From: Bacillota bacterium | GTDB taxonomy: Bacteria; Bacillota; Clostridia; Christensenellales; Aristaeellaceae | DNA length: 12,558 nt | Direction of reading: 5' to 3' | Assembly (NCBI GenBank): GCA_023459675.1 | Contig: JAEWTC010000008.1 | Span: forward strand, 1 to 12,558 | Shown: positions 1 through 4,955 of the stretch, piece by piece | Layout of the letters: each line of letters starts with the position of its first letter | How positions within the stretch are numbered: position 1 is the stretch's first letter | Notes under the pieces: generated by a model | What the model saw: the letters and a program-made list of their open reading frames with translations, nothing else | Databases searched by the model: none | Told to the model about the DNA's origin: nothing | Made by a program: the position numbers and the translations under genes

Positions 1-2
1 TG

Positions 3-569
3 CCGGAGTGGTTTTCGGCGGTGTTCATGGTCATCATCATCGCGGCGGGCATGAGTACGCTGTCCGGCCAGTTCCACACCATCGGCGCGGCGGCGAGTTT
101 GGACGTTGCCAAAAGCGCGAACGCGGCGGACGATTCGTCCGCCCGCCTGGTGCGCGCCAAGATCGGCATGCTGCTGGGCATCCTGCTTACGTTCGCGCTC
201 TCCTTCGTGCTGCCAAACCTGTGGGACGCGGCCATCGGCATCGCCACCAACGTGTTCTTCTCGCTGTGCAGCGCTTCGTTCCTGCCGCTGTATGTGATCA
301 CCGTGCACGTAAAGCGCGCAAGCCGCCGCACGGCGATTTTGGGTATGCTCTCCGGCTTTGCGGTGGCGCTGTTGTGGATGCTGCTGGTCAACTTAAAGCA
401 GGCGTCCGCCCTGGGTCTGTGCAACCTGCTGCTTGGCAGGCCCGCGCTGTTTTCCGGCATGGCCGGCTATGTGGACGCGATCGTGCCCGGCCTGATCACG
501 TCCATCGTGGTCACCACCCTGTCCTGCCTGTTTTTGGACCGCAAAAAGGCCGAAGCGATCGCGAAATAA
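3..569 (+). CDS. Sodium:solute symporter (SSS) family, C-terminal part
   Basis: The frame is open from the window edge (P-E-W-F-S-A-V-F-M...), so the N-terminal half lies outside. What remains is about 188 codons with four or five hydrophobic segments and a basic tail (DRKKAEAIAK). The opening stretch IIIAAGMSTLSGQFHTIGAA fits the SSS helix that carries the conserved A-x-x-S-T-x-x-S motif. In the family, the small hydroxyl residues of this helix help coordinate Na+ (known from vSGLT-type structures). The protein would be an inner-membrane Na+-coupled importer of a sugar, amino acid, carboxylate or similar solute; the substrate cannot be read from this half. The gene ends at TAA 12 bases before a strong terminator, so it is the last gene of its transcript. 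A more distant APC-superfamily transporter is the main alternative. Confidence 0.82.
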   Translation, partial: PEWFSAVFMVIIIAAGMSTLSGQFHTIGAAASLDVAKSANAADDSSARLVRAKIGMLLGILLTFALSFVLPNLWDAAIGIATNVFFSLCSASFLPLYVITVHVKRASRRTAILGMLSGFAVALLWMLLVNLKQASALGLCNLLLGRPALFSGMAGYVDAIVPGLITSIVVTTLSCLFLDRKKAEAIAK

Positions 570-580
570 ACGCGCTTGGG

Positions 581-622
581 AAACAGAAAAACCCGGCGTG
601 AAAACACCGGGTTTTTCTGTTT
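581..622. terminator. Bidirectional Rho-independent terminator
   Basis: A perfect 16-base inverted repeat (581-596 with 607-622) has a CCCGG/CCGGG core flanked by an A-run on the left and a T-run on the right. It can therefore end transcription in both directions. It sits between the symporter (plus) and the lipoprotein gene (minus), which converge here. Confidence 0.93.
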
Positions 623-667
623 CGGATTTTCAGGCGGCAGCCGCGGCGGAACGTGGGCAGGCGCGCT

Positions 668-1327
668 TTACCGGTAATAGATCGCCGTATATTCGGGGAA
701 GGTCAGCGTCAGGAGATCGTCCACAATCTGCCCTGTGACAGGCGCGTCGAACCGGGCGAAGTGAAGCGTCAGCTTGCCGCCGCTGATCTCGTAGGTAAAC
801 GGGTCCTGATCCGTGTCCGACAAGCCCCAGATACCCTCGCCCTGCGAGAAGCGCACGCCGCGCAGGTAGGGGGTGTCCAGCACGGCGGTGCGGTCTACCC
901 CTTCCTGGTTGGCTTTCGCCGTGATGCAGTGCCACAGCGTTCCGGGAAGATCGGCGTCGGCAAGGGGTTTGCGCTTTTGGTACGTGGAATCGTTTAAATA
1001 GTAGACGACGACCTGCAGGGTTTTGTCGAGCATCGTCACGGTTCCGTCGGCGGTCAGCTTGCCGTTTCTTAGTTTCACGTCGACGTCCGCCTTGGAGAGA
1101 TAGGATTCGTCCTTGATGTGCAGCGTCGCGGGATCAACCACCTCGTAATCGGCCGCGCACGGGTTGCCATCGAACTCGAACACGCAGAACTCCGGGGTGA
1201 GGAGCATCATCCGGCTGTCGTCGCCAACCTCGTCATACGCGCCGTACCAGTGCTCCGGCGCGGAGGCGCAGCCCTGGAGGCTGAAGAGCAGTACGACGGC
1301 CAACAGGCACAAAACCGCTTTCTTCAT
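668..1327 (-). CDS. Predicted lipoprotein of unknown function
   Basis: The 219-residue product begins MKKAVLCLLAVVLLFSLQGC, a short basic start, a hydrophobic core and an LQGC lipobox. This predicts lipid attachment at Cys20 and display on the outer face of the membrane. The mature part has no hydrophobic helix and is rich in short strands; alternating phrases such as YEVVDPATLHI, KLRNGKLTADGTV and YEISGGKLTLHF suggest a beta-sheet lipocalin-like or DUF-type fold, which is inference. I do not recognise the family. The ATG is supported by AGAGGG eight bases upstream and by a consensus promoter at 1376-1404. It is monocistronic, bounded downstream by the terminator at 581-622. The membrane-module operon upstream on the same strand has no clear terminator, so read-through is possible. 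Confidence 0.85.
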   Translation of the reverse strand: MKKAVLCLLAVVLLFSLQGCASAPEHWYGAYDEVGDDSRMMLLTPEFCVFEFDGNPCAADYEVVDPATLHIKDESYLSKADVDVKLRNGKLTADGTVTMLDKTLQVVVYYLNDSTYQKRKPLADADLPGTLWHCITAKANQEGVDRTAVLDTPYLRGVRFSQGEGIWGLSDTDQDPFTYEISGGKLTLHFARFDAPVTGQIVDDLLTLTFPEYTAIYYR

Positions 1328-1375
1328 GGGCAGAACCCTCTTTACACTGTGAGAATTTGGATATCGTCTGCCTCG

Positions 1376-1404
1376 AGTATAGCCTGCGTTTGGGAGGCTG
1401 TCAA
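1376..1404 (-). promoter_or_regulatory. Sigma-A promoter of the lipoprotein gene
   Basis: On the minus strand, TTGACA (1404-1399) and TATACT (1381-1376) are separated by exactly 17 bases. This is a near-perfect housekeeping promoter placed about 50 bases before the lipoprotein start codon. It lies in the gap after the eight-module membrane gene. Confidence 0.9.
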
Positions 1405-1430
1405 TGCGTAGGCCGCGGGCCGGGCGGCGC

Positions 1431-2684
1431 TCAGGCGCGCGGAGGCGCAGCTTTGGGCGCGCGCAGCCACACGGAAAGCGGCCACCACAAAAGGGCGAAG
1501 GCGGGGTAGACGGCCCACAGGGCGTGCGGGGTGAACGCCCAATTGATTACGGCAAAGTAGAGGACGCCCGCCGCCGTTATGTAAAGGGCAAGCGGCAGGG
1601 CGCGGCCGCGGTACGAAGCGCCGATCACGGCGGCGGCGGCGGGGGCGGTTAAAAACAGCACCCATGGCACGGCGGGCGAGAGCAGCAGGTTCAGCGCGCC
1701 GTAATACGCAAGGAAAACGGCGGCGGCGGCAAGCGCGGCTTTGGGCGCGTATGCCCGGCGCTTCAGCACCGCTGCATAAACCCACAGCGCGAGCGGGAAG
1801 AACGCGTACCAAAACCACGGATGCGCGGCGGGGGTGAACACATGGTGCATGAATACGCAGTACCCGCCCAGAAGCAGGGCGTTGACGGCGGCGAAACCGG
1901 CATGGTCGCGGCGCTTGCTCAGGCCCATGGCGTAAACGGCCCACGCGGCGCCTGCCAGAACGCATGGCGCCAGCAGGGTGCGGGGCGCGTACAGCACCGC
2001 GGTAAGCGCCGTGTAATACGCGGCGAACACCACAAGGCCCAAAAGCATCAGGCGGACGCCGTCCACGCGGGGCCGCAGCACCATGGATAGCGGCCACCAG
2101 AGAAACGGCATCAGCGTGAACAGGTACCAGGGCATAGCCTGCGGGCTGTGGATGCGGTGCATGAGTACGGTAAACGCGAACGCGGCGGCGGCGGATGCGG
2201 CGGCGAAGCCGACGGTGCCCGCTTTTTTGCCAAGCAGCACGCTCAGCGGCCACCACAGCGTGAAGAACGCCGGATAGACGCACCACAGGAAGCCGGGCGA
2301 GGTGACGAGGTTGACCGTCAGCAGCGTGAGGAGGATCAGCGCGGCGCCCATGACCGAGAACGCGCGCGCGCCCTTCCGGCTGCAATACACGGACAGCGGC
2401 CACCACAGCACGGCGAGGACCGGGTATAAAAACCACGGATGCGCGCCCGGGCTGGAGATGAGGTAGGTCAGGATCAACAGCGCGGCGATGAGCGCCGTGC
2501 CCCACAGGGAATAGGCAAGCGGCTGCCTGCGGCCTTTGTAGTACGCGCTCAGCGGCCACCAGAGGACGCCGAAGGCGGGGTAGATGCACCACAGATACCC
2601 GGGCGAGGTGAGAAGGTTCACGGTCACCAGCATGATAAGGATGGCGGCGGAGAAAAGCAGCGCGGCGCGAAGGCTGCGGGTCAT
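1431..2684 (-). CDS. Eight-module WWPLS-repeat membrane protein
   Basis: The 417-residue protein is almost wholly hydrophobic and made of eight tandem ~51-residue modules. Each module is a hydrophobic helix, an N-L-x-[TS]-S-P-G type turn, W-x-x-Y-P, then a second helix ending W-W-P-L-S and a basic loop (for example KGRRQP, SRKGAR, LGKKAG). WWPLS occurs at residues 42, 94, 144, 196 and 400. Modules 5 to 7 keep the spacing and the S/T-P turn but have lost the WWPLS string. The module resembles the two-helix '2TM' domains found in small regulator-linked membrane proteins (family resemblance by eye). About sixteen membrane segments are expected. The start ATG overlaps the TGA of the upstream paralogue (ATGA), with AAGGTG upstream, implying translational coupling. 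Function is unknown; membrane-stress sensing or a scaffold role would be guesses. Confidence 0.85.
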   Translation of the reverse strand: MTRSLRAALLFSAAILIMLVTVNLLTSPGYLWCIYPAFGVLWWPLSAYYKGRRQPLAYSLWGTALIAALLILTYLISSPGAHPWFLYPVLAVLWWPLSVYCSRKGARAFSVMGAALILLTLLTVNLVTSPGFLWCVYPAFFTLWWPLSVLLGKKAGTVGFAAASAAAAFAFTVLMHRIHSPQAMPWYLFTLMPFLWWPLSMVLRPRVDGVRLMLLGLVVFAAYYTALTAVLYAPRTLLAPCVLAGAAWAVYAMGLSKRRDHAGFAAVNALLLGGYCVFMHHVFTPAAHPWFWYAFFPLALWVYAAVLKRRAYAPKAALAAAAVFLAYYGALNLLLSPAVPWVLFLTAPAAAAVIGASYRGRALPLALYITAAGVLYFAVINWAFTPHALWAVYPAFALLWWPLSVWLRAPKAAPPRA

Positions 2685-3240
2685 TCTTCGTCACCTTCTT
2701 TGCGGCGGAGCCGGGGGAAGTGCAGGATCAGCGGCCACCAGATGACCAGCGCCGCGGGGAAGAGCCACCACCAGTAACCGGGGGAGGTGATCATGTTGAT
2801 GGTCAGCACCGTGAGGATTACGTACTGCGCCGCCACGACGGAAAACTTCCGCGCGCCCGCCGTGCGGCCCCATACGGACAGCGGCCACCAGAATACGCCC
2901 AGCAGCGGGTACACATACCAGGGATGCGCGCCGGGGCTGGAGATGAGATAGGCGATGAAGAACGTGGCGGTAACAAGCCCCGCGCCGCACAGCGCGAACA
3001 ACAGCGGCTGTTTGCGCCCCTTGAAGTAAGCGCTCAGCGGCCACCACAAAACGCCCAGTATCGGATACGCGCACCACAGGTAGCGCGTCGTGAGCAGGTT
3101 GAGCGTAAGCGTTGAAAGCGAGATCAGCGCCCAATAGAACAGGGAAACGCGCACGCTGCGCGGCAGGGCCAGAAAACGGTTCATTTGCGGCTCCCCTCCC
3201 TGCGGTTCATGTAATGCAAAAGCATCGTCAGCGGCCACCA
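1477..3240 (-). repeat. Nine identical copies of AGCGGCCACCA marking the WWPL(S/T) module ends
   Basis: Plus-strand AGCGGCCACCA, which encodes W-W-P-L on the minus strand, occurs exactly at 1477, 2089, 2245, 2395, 2551, 2730, 2880, 3036 and 3230. Spacing inside genes is about 150 or 156 bases, that is one protein module. The order 150 then 156 occurs twice (2245-2551 and 2730-3036), showing duplication of a three-module block. These are coding repeats, not mobile DNA. Confidence 0.9.
2681..3184 (-). CDS. Three-module WWPLS-repeat membrane protein
   Basis: I place the start at ATG 3184 (MNRFLALPRS..., 167 residues). This ATG overlaps the TGA of the preceding gene (ATGA) and has GGGAGGGGAG just upstream; the longer open frame to 3241 would read back into that gene. 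The protein has three two-helix modules with W-W-P-L at residues 47, 99 and 149, and ends in a charged tail (PRLRRKEGDEE). Modules 1 to 3 align without gaps to modules 1 to 3 of the downstream eight-module protein, including shared phrases such as LWWPLSAY(F/Y)KGR(K/R)QP and YLISSPGAHPW, so the two are paralogues by duplication. It should be an integral membrane protein with about six segments, made together with its neighbours under PadR control. Biochemical role unknown. Confidence 0.85.
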   Translation of the reverse strand: MNRFLALPRSVRVSLFYWALISLSTLTLNLLTTRYLWCAYPILGVLWWPLSAYFKGRKQPLLFALCGAGLVTATFFIAYLISSPGAHPWYVYPLLGVFWWPLSVWGRTAGARKFSVVAAQYVILTVLTINMITSPGYWWWLFPAALVIWWPLILHFPRLRRKEGDEE

Positions 3241-3597
3241 CAGGATGGCGAACATCGGGTACACAAACCAGATCGTCCAGGGCGAGTAATAGAGGTTGAT
3301 GAACAGCATCAGCGCGATGATCATCGCGCTTCCGAACACCGAGTACAGCAGGTTGTTGCGGTCCCTGCGCGGTACGCCGTGGGGCGCGGCCACGTTCATG
3401 AGGCCGAGCTTGATCTCGCTGAGGTCGCCAAGCTCCACCAGCGCCTTGTTCACCGCGTCCTCCTCGGTCTTGCCCCCGGCCATCAGGTCGGCCGCTTTTT
3501 CCTCGGCGTCCAGAATCAGCTCGTTGAGCAGGCTGCGCTTCTCGTCGCTCTCGGGGACGTTTTGAAAGACTTCCTCAACGTACTCTCTAATTTTCAT
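3181..3597 (-). CDS. Small membrane protein: helical cytoplasmic head plus one WWPL module (PadR partner)
   Basis: The start is taken at ATG 3597 (MKIREYVEEVF..., 138 residues), because GGAGG lies nine bases before it; the ATG at 3606 abuts the same GGAGG and is too close. Residues 1 to about 65 are a charged helical domain (EEVFQNVPESDEKRSLLNEL, then GGKTEEDAVNKALVELGDLS). This matches the short N-terminal domain common in PadR-linked 'permease prefix' / DUF1700-like / HAAS-type proteins (family recognition by pattern). Residues ~82-128 form one two-helix module with S-P-W-T-I-W-F-V-Y-P and LWWPLT. It overlaps the end of padR by 11 bases and ends in the ATGA overlap with the next gene. In the wider family such proteins are co-expressed with PadR regulators and are thought to act in envelope sensing; that is inference here. 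Confidence 0.85.
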   Translation of the reverse strand: MKIREYVEEVFQNVPESDEKRSLLNELILDAEEKAADLMAGGKTEEDAVNKALVELGDLSEIKLGLMNVAAPHGVPRRDRNNLLYSVFGSAMIIALMLFINLYYSPWTIWFVYPMFAILWWPLTMLLHYMNRREGSRK

Positions 3598-3928
3598 CCG
3601 GTTCATCCTCCATCAATTTGTTCATGGCGTGTTGAATTTGCAGCCATTCGTTTCGCTTTTCGCGGTAATAGGCTCTCCCGCCCGGCGTGGGGCGGTAATA
3701 CTTGCGCGCCCGCCCGTGGGTGATCTGCCCGGAGTAGGATACGATCATGCGGTTGCGCTCCAGCCGCTGGATGGCCGCGTAGAGCGTCGCCTCCTTGATG
3801 TCCAGGCTTTGCTCCGTGCGCAGCCCGATTTCCTTGGCGATTTCGTAGCCGTAGCGGTCCTTCTCGATGAGCAGGCGCAGGATGATCGCGTCGAGATGCC
3901 CGCGGATGAGCTCCGCGCTGATGGGCAT
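3587..3928 (-). CDS. PadR-family transcriptional regulator
   Basis: This 113-residue protein has the typical length and layout of a short PadR regulator. A winged helix-turn-helix covers residues ~8-85: LDAIILRLLIEKDRYGYEIA, then an IKEATLYAAIQRLERNRMI recognition region and a GRARKYYRPTPGG wing. A short C-terminal dimerisation helix follows. The ATG at 3928 has AGGAGG seven bases upstream. It is the first gene of a four-gene minus-strand operon (padR, one-module, three-module and eight-module membrane proteins). A consensus promoter and a large palindrome lie directly upstream, so autorepression is likely, as is usual in the family. The effector signal is unknown; in other PadR systems it is a phenolic, a drug or cell-wall stress. 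Confidence 0.95.
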   Translation of the reverse strand: MPISAELIRGHLDAIILRLLIEKDRYGYEIAKEIGLRTEQSLDIKEATLYAAIQRLERNRMIVSYSGQITHGRARKYYRPTPGGRAYYREKRNEWLQIQHAMNKLMEDEPDEN

Positions 3929-3947
3929 GGTACCGCCTCCTGCACTG

Positions 3948-3983
3948 ATTACTCTATCAGATTACTCAATCTGATGGAGTAAT
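3948..3983. promoter_or_regulatory. Likely PadR operator (36-base palindrome)
   Basis: The arms 3948-3963 and 3968-3983 are inverted copies with one mismatch in 16, separated by ACTC. ATTACTC also occurs as a direct copy at 3961-3967, so the site holds three ATTACTC half-units. It overlaps the -10 box and covers the expected transcription start of padR, the right position for an autorepressor. It is AT-rich in strongly GC-rich surroundings. Confidence 0.8.
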
Positions 3984-4010
3984 TATAGGAACAATCAGCC
4001 CGCCTGTCAA
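3982..4010 (-). promoter_or_regulatory. Consensus sigma-A promoter of the padR operon
   Basis: Minus strand: TTGACA (4010-4005), 17-base spacer, TATAAT (3987-3982). Both boxes are perfect consensus, so unrepressed output should be very high. This fits tight repression through the overlapping palindrome at 3948-3983. Confidence 0.95.
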
Positions 4011-4133
4011 GAAAACTCAGAAAGTTCTAATGAAACGAAACGCCCGCGCGGCAGGCCGGGCGCCAAACGGCGGATCCGCCTTGCGCGGGTCTTTTGGCGC
4101 GGCAAGCCCCGGCAGCAGCCGCCGCTTTTCCGC

Positions 4134-4164
4134 AAAAAAGCCCTGTTCCGGTTCGGAACAGGGC
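4134..4164 (-). terminator. Rho-independent terminator, minus strand
   Basis: An 11-base-pair perfect stem (4140-4150 with 4154-4164, GCCCTGTTCCG) has a three-base loop. On the minus strand it is followed by six U residues (4139-4134). The nearest upstream minus-strand gene is the 57-codon gene ending at 4541, leaving a ~380-base 3' untranslated region. Confidence 0.88.
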
Positions 4165-4196
4165 GTAACGGAAAGCAAACTGGAACCGGGCGCGGC

Positions 4197-4287
4197 AAGA
4201 AAGCGGCCTGTTGCGCGCGGGGAAAGGCGCGATTGCATCAGCGGCGTTATGGTTTCATGGATGGGCAAAGAAAGCGGCCTGTTGCGC
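4197..4287. repeat. 20-base direct repeat, two copies
   Basis: AAGAAAGCGGCCTGTTGCGC occurs at 4197-4216 and 4268-4287, and similarity continues for about 15 bases beyond each copy (GGGGAA...GCGC). The copies are 71 bases apart in non-coding DNA. Origin unknown; local duplication is likely. Confidence 0.75.
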
Positions 4288-4397
4288 TTGGGGAAGTGCG
4301 CGGTGTTTCCGCAAACCCCGGCCGGGGCGGAATACCGCCGGGCGGGTGCGGACGCGCGGTTACCGGCGCGGGTTGGGCGGGGGAAGGCGCGGGCGGC

Positions 4398-4546
4398 GCG
4401 GGCCGCAGGGTTTAGGCGCGGCTGTGGTTTACGGCGTAGACAGCGAGGGGGTGGACGCGGGCCGCAGGGTTTAGGCGCGGTTGTGGTTTACGGTGTGGGC
4501 AGCGAGGGCGCGGGCCGCAGGGTTTAGGCGCGGCTGTGGTTTACGG
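4398..4546. repeat. Tandem repeat, three copies of a 37-base core
   Basis: A 37-base core starting GCGGGCCGCAGGGTTTAGGC and ending GTGGTTTACGG occurs at 4398-4434, 4457-4493 and 4510-4546, with periods of 59 and 53 bases. The copies differ at very few positions. The third copy contains the stop codon of the 57-codon gene (TTA at 4541-4543), so each further copy carries a duplicate of that gene's 3' end. Confidence 0.85.
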
Positions 4547-4714
4547 CGCGGGTTCGGTTTCCGCCGGGATTTCCGACGCGTGCGTGGTTACGAAGACGGC
4601 CGTTGGGCCGTCGCTGCCGCCGATCACGGAAACGGAGGCCGCGGTGGAGAAGTTGAGGATCAGCAGAAGCAGAAAAGCCAGAATCGTCGGAAGGATACTG
4701 TGTCTGACCACCAT
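4541..4714 (-). CDS. Small membrane/secreted peptide with a GGSDGPTA (decarboxylase beta-like) motif
   Basis: The 57-residue product starts MVVRHSILPTILAF, has a leucine-rich membrane or signal segment (residues 7-22), then STAASVSVIGGSDGPTAVFV, then an acidic Pro/Glu tail (EIPAETEPAP). The S-V-I-G-G-x-D-G-P-T-A-V-F string is the hallmark of beta subunits of Na+-translocating decarboxylases (oxaloacetate, methylmalonyl-CoA or glutaconyl-CoA type). Those proteins are about 370-430 residues with many helices, so this is not an intact subunit. Clostridial genomes hold tiny proteins of this kind that are annotated as decarboxylase beta subunits on this motif alone (from memory). AGGAAG lies eight bases before the ATG. 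A longer frame to 4924 exists but is Arg-rich and runs through a GC hairpin, so I prefer the short start. The motif could bind Na+ or sit in a membrane complex; function unknown. Confidence 0.7.
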   Translation of the reverse strand: MVVRHSILPTILAFLLLLILNFSTAASVSVIGGSDGPTAVFVTTHASEIPAETEPAP

Positions 4715-4828
4715 GTGCAATACTTCCTCTCTCTTTGCTATATGCAGGGAAGGGTTTCCGTTTCGTTTGCCGTTTTTCGCGGCGCTCCCGGCCGGCGTTC
4801 CAGGTTGCTCCGGCAGCTTTCGCAGCCG

Positions 4829-4854
4829 CCCCGCGCGGATTTCGCCGCGCGGGG
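4829..4854. other. Strong GC hairpin between the FAD gene and the small peptide gene
   Basis: A perfect 10-base-pair stem CCCCGCGCGG/CCGCGCGGGG (4829-4838 with 4845-4854) has a six-base loop. There is no U-run on either strand, so it is not a standard intrinsic terminator. It may stabilise or process a minus-strand transcript running from the FAD gene into the small gene. The rest of 4715-4955 shows no gene and no clear promoter. Confidence 0.6.
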
Positions 4855-4955
4855 CGCCCGCGCTGGCGGAGGGAACCCGGCTGCCGCGCCCCCATAGGAG
4901 GCAACACAAATGAGGGAAACCCACGCGGGAGGGCGGAGGGGATGCCGCGGGCGGG

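Larger units (their letters stand above)
4011..4540. other. Repeat-rich non-coding stretch
   Basis: No convincing gene is present. Open frames on either strand give Arg/Gly/Ala-rich products without recognisable domains, as expected by chance at this GC content. The stretch holds an imperfect hairpin (GCGCCAAA at 4060-4067 with TTTGGCGC at 4093-4100, enclosing the palindrome GGCGGATCCGCC at 4069-4080), a minus-strand terminator, a 20-base direct repeat and a three-copy tandem repeat. It probably contains the long 3' untranslated region of the small gene that ends at 4541. Confidence 0.6.

Noticed and set aside
1342..2694. A 450-codon minus-strand frame overlapping the eight-module membrane gene
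   Set aside because: It is longer than the true gene but encodes an Arg/Ala/Pro-rich product with no pattern, lacks a ribosome site, and ignores the ATGA coupling. The other frame shows clear protein repeats.
1404..3723. Many plus-strand frames opposite the membrane-protein operon, with a repeated QRPP(Q/E) string
   Set aside because: The repeated string is the reverse-strand shadow of the W-W-P-L codons. Stop codons are rare simply because the DNA is GC-rich.
4030..4527. 165-codon plus-strand frame across the repeat region
   Set aside because: The product is Gly/Arg/Ala-rich low complexity, crosses a terminator and contains the tandem DNA repeats. It has no ribosome site and is expected by chance at this GC content.
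4398..4546. Tandem repeats as a possible CRISPR array
   Set aside because: Only three copies with unequal 22- and 16-base spacers that are themselves similar, repeats overlap a coding stop, and no cas genes are present.
4541..4714. Small gene as a genuine decarboxylase beta subunit
   Set aside because: The product is 57 residues with one membrane segment, against roughly 400 residues and many helices in true beta subunits; no alpha or biotin-carrier gene is adjacent.
4829..4854. GC hairpin as an intrinsic terminator for the FAD gene
   Set aside because: The stem is perfect but no U-run follows on either strand.
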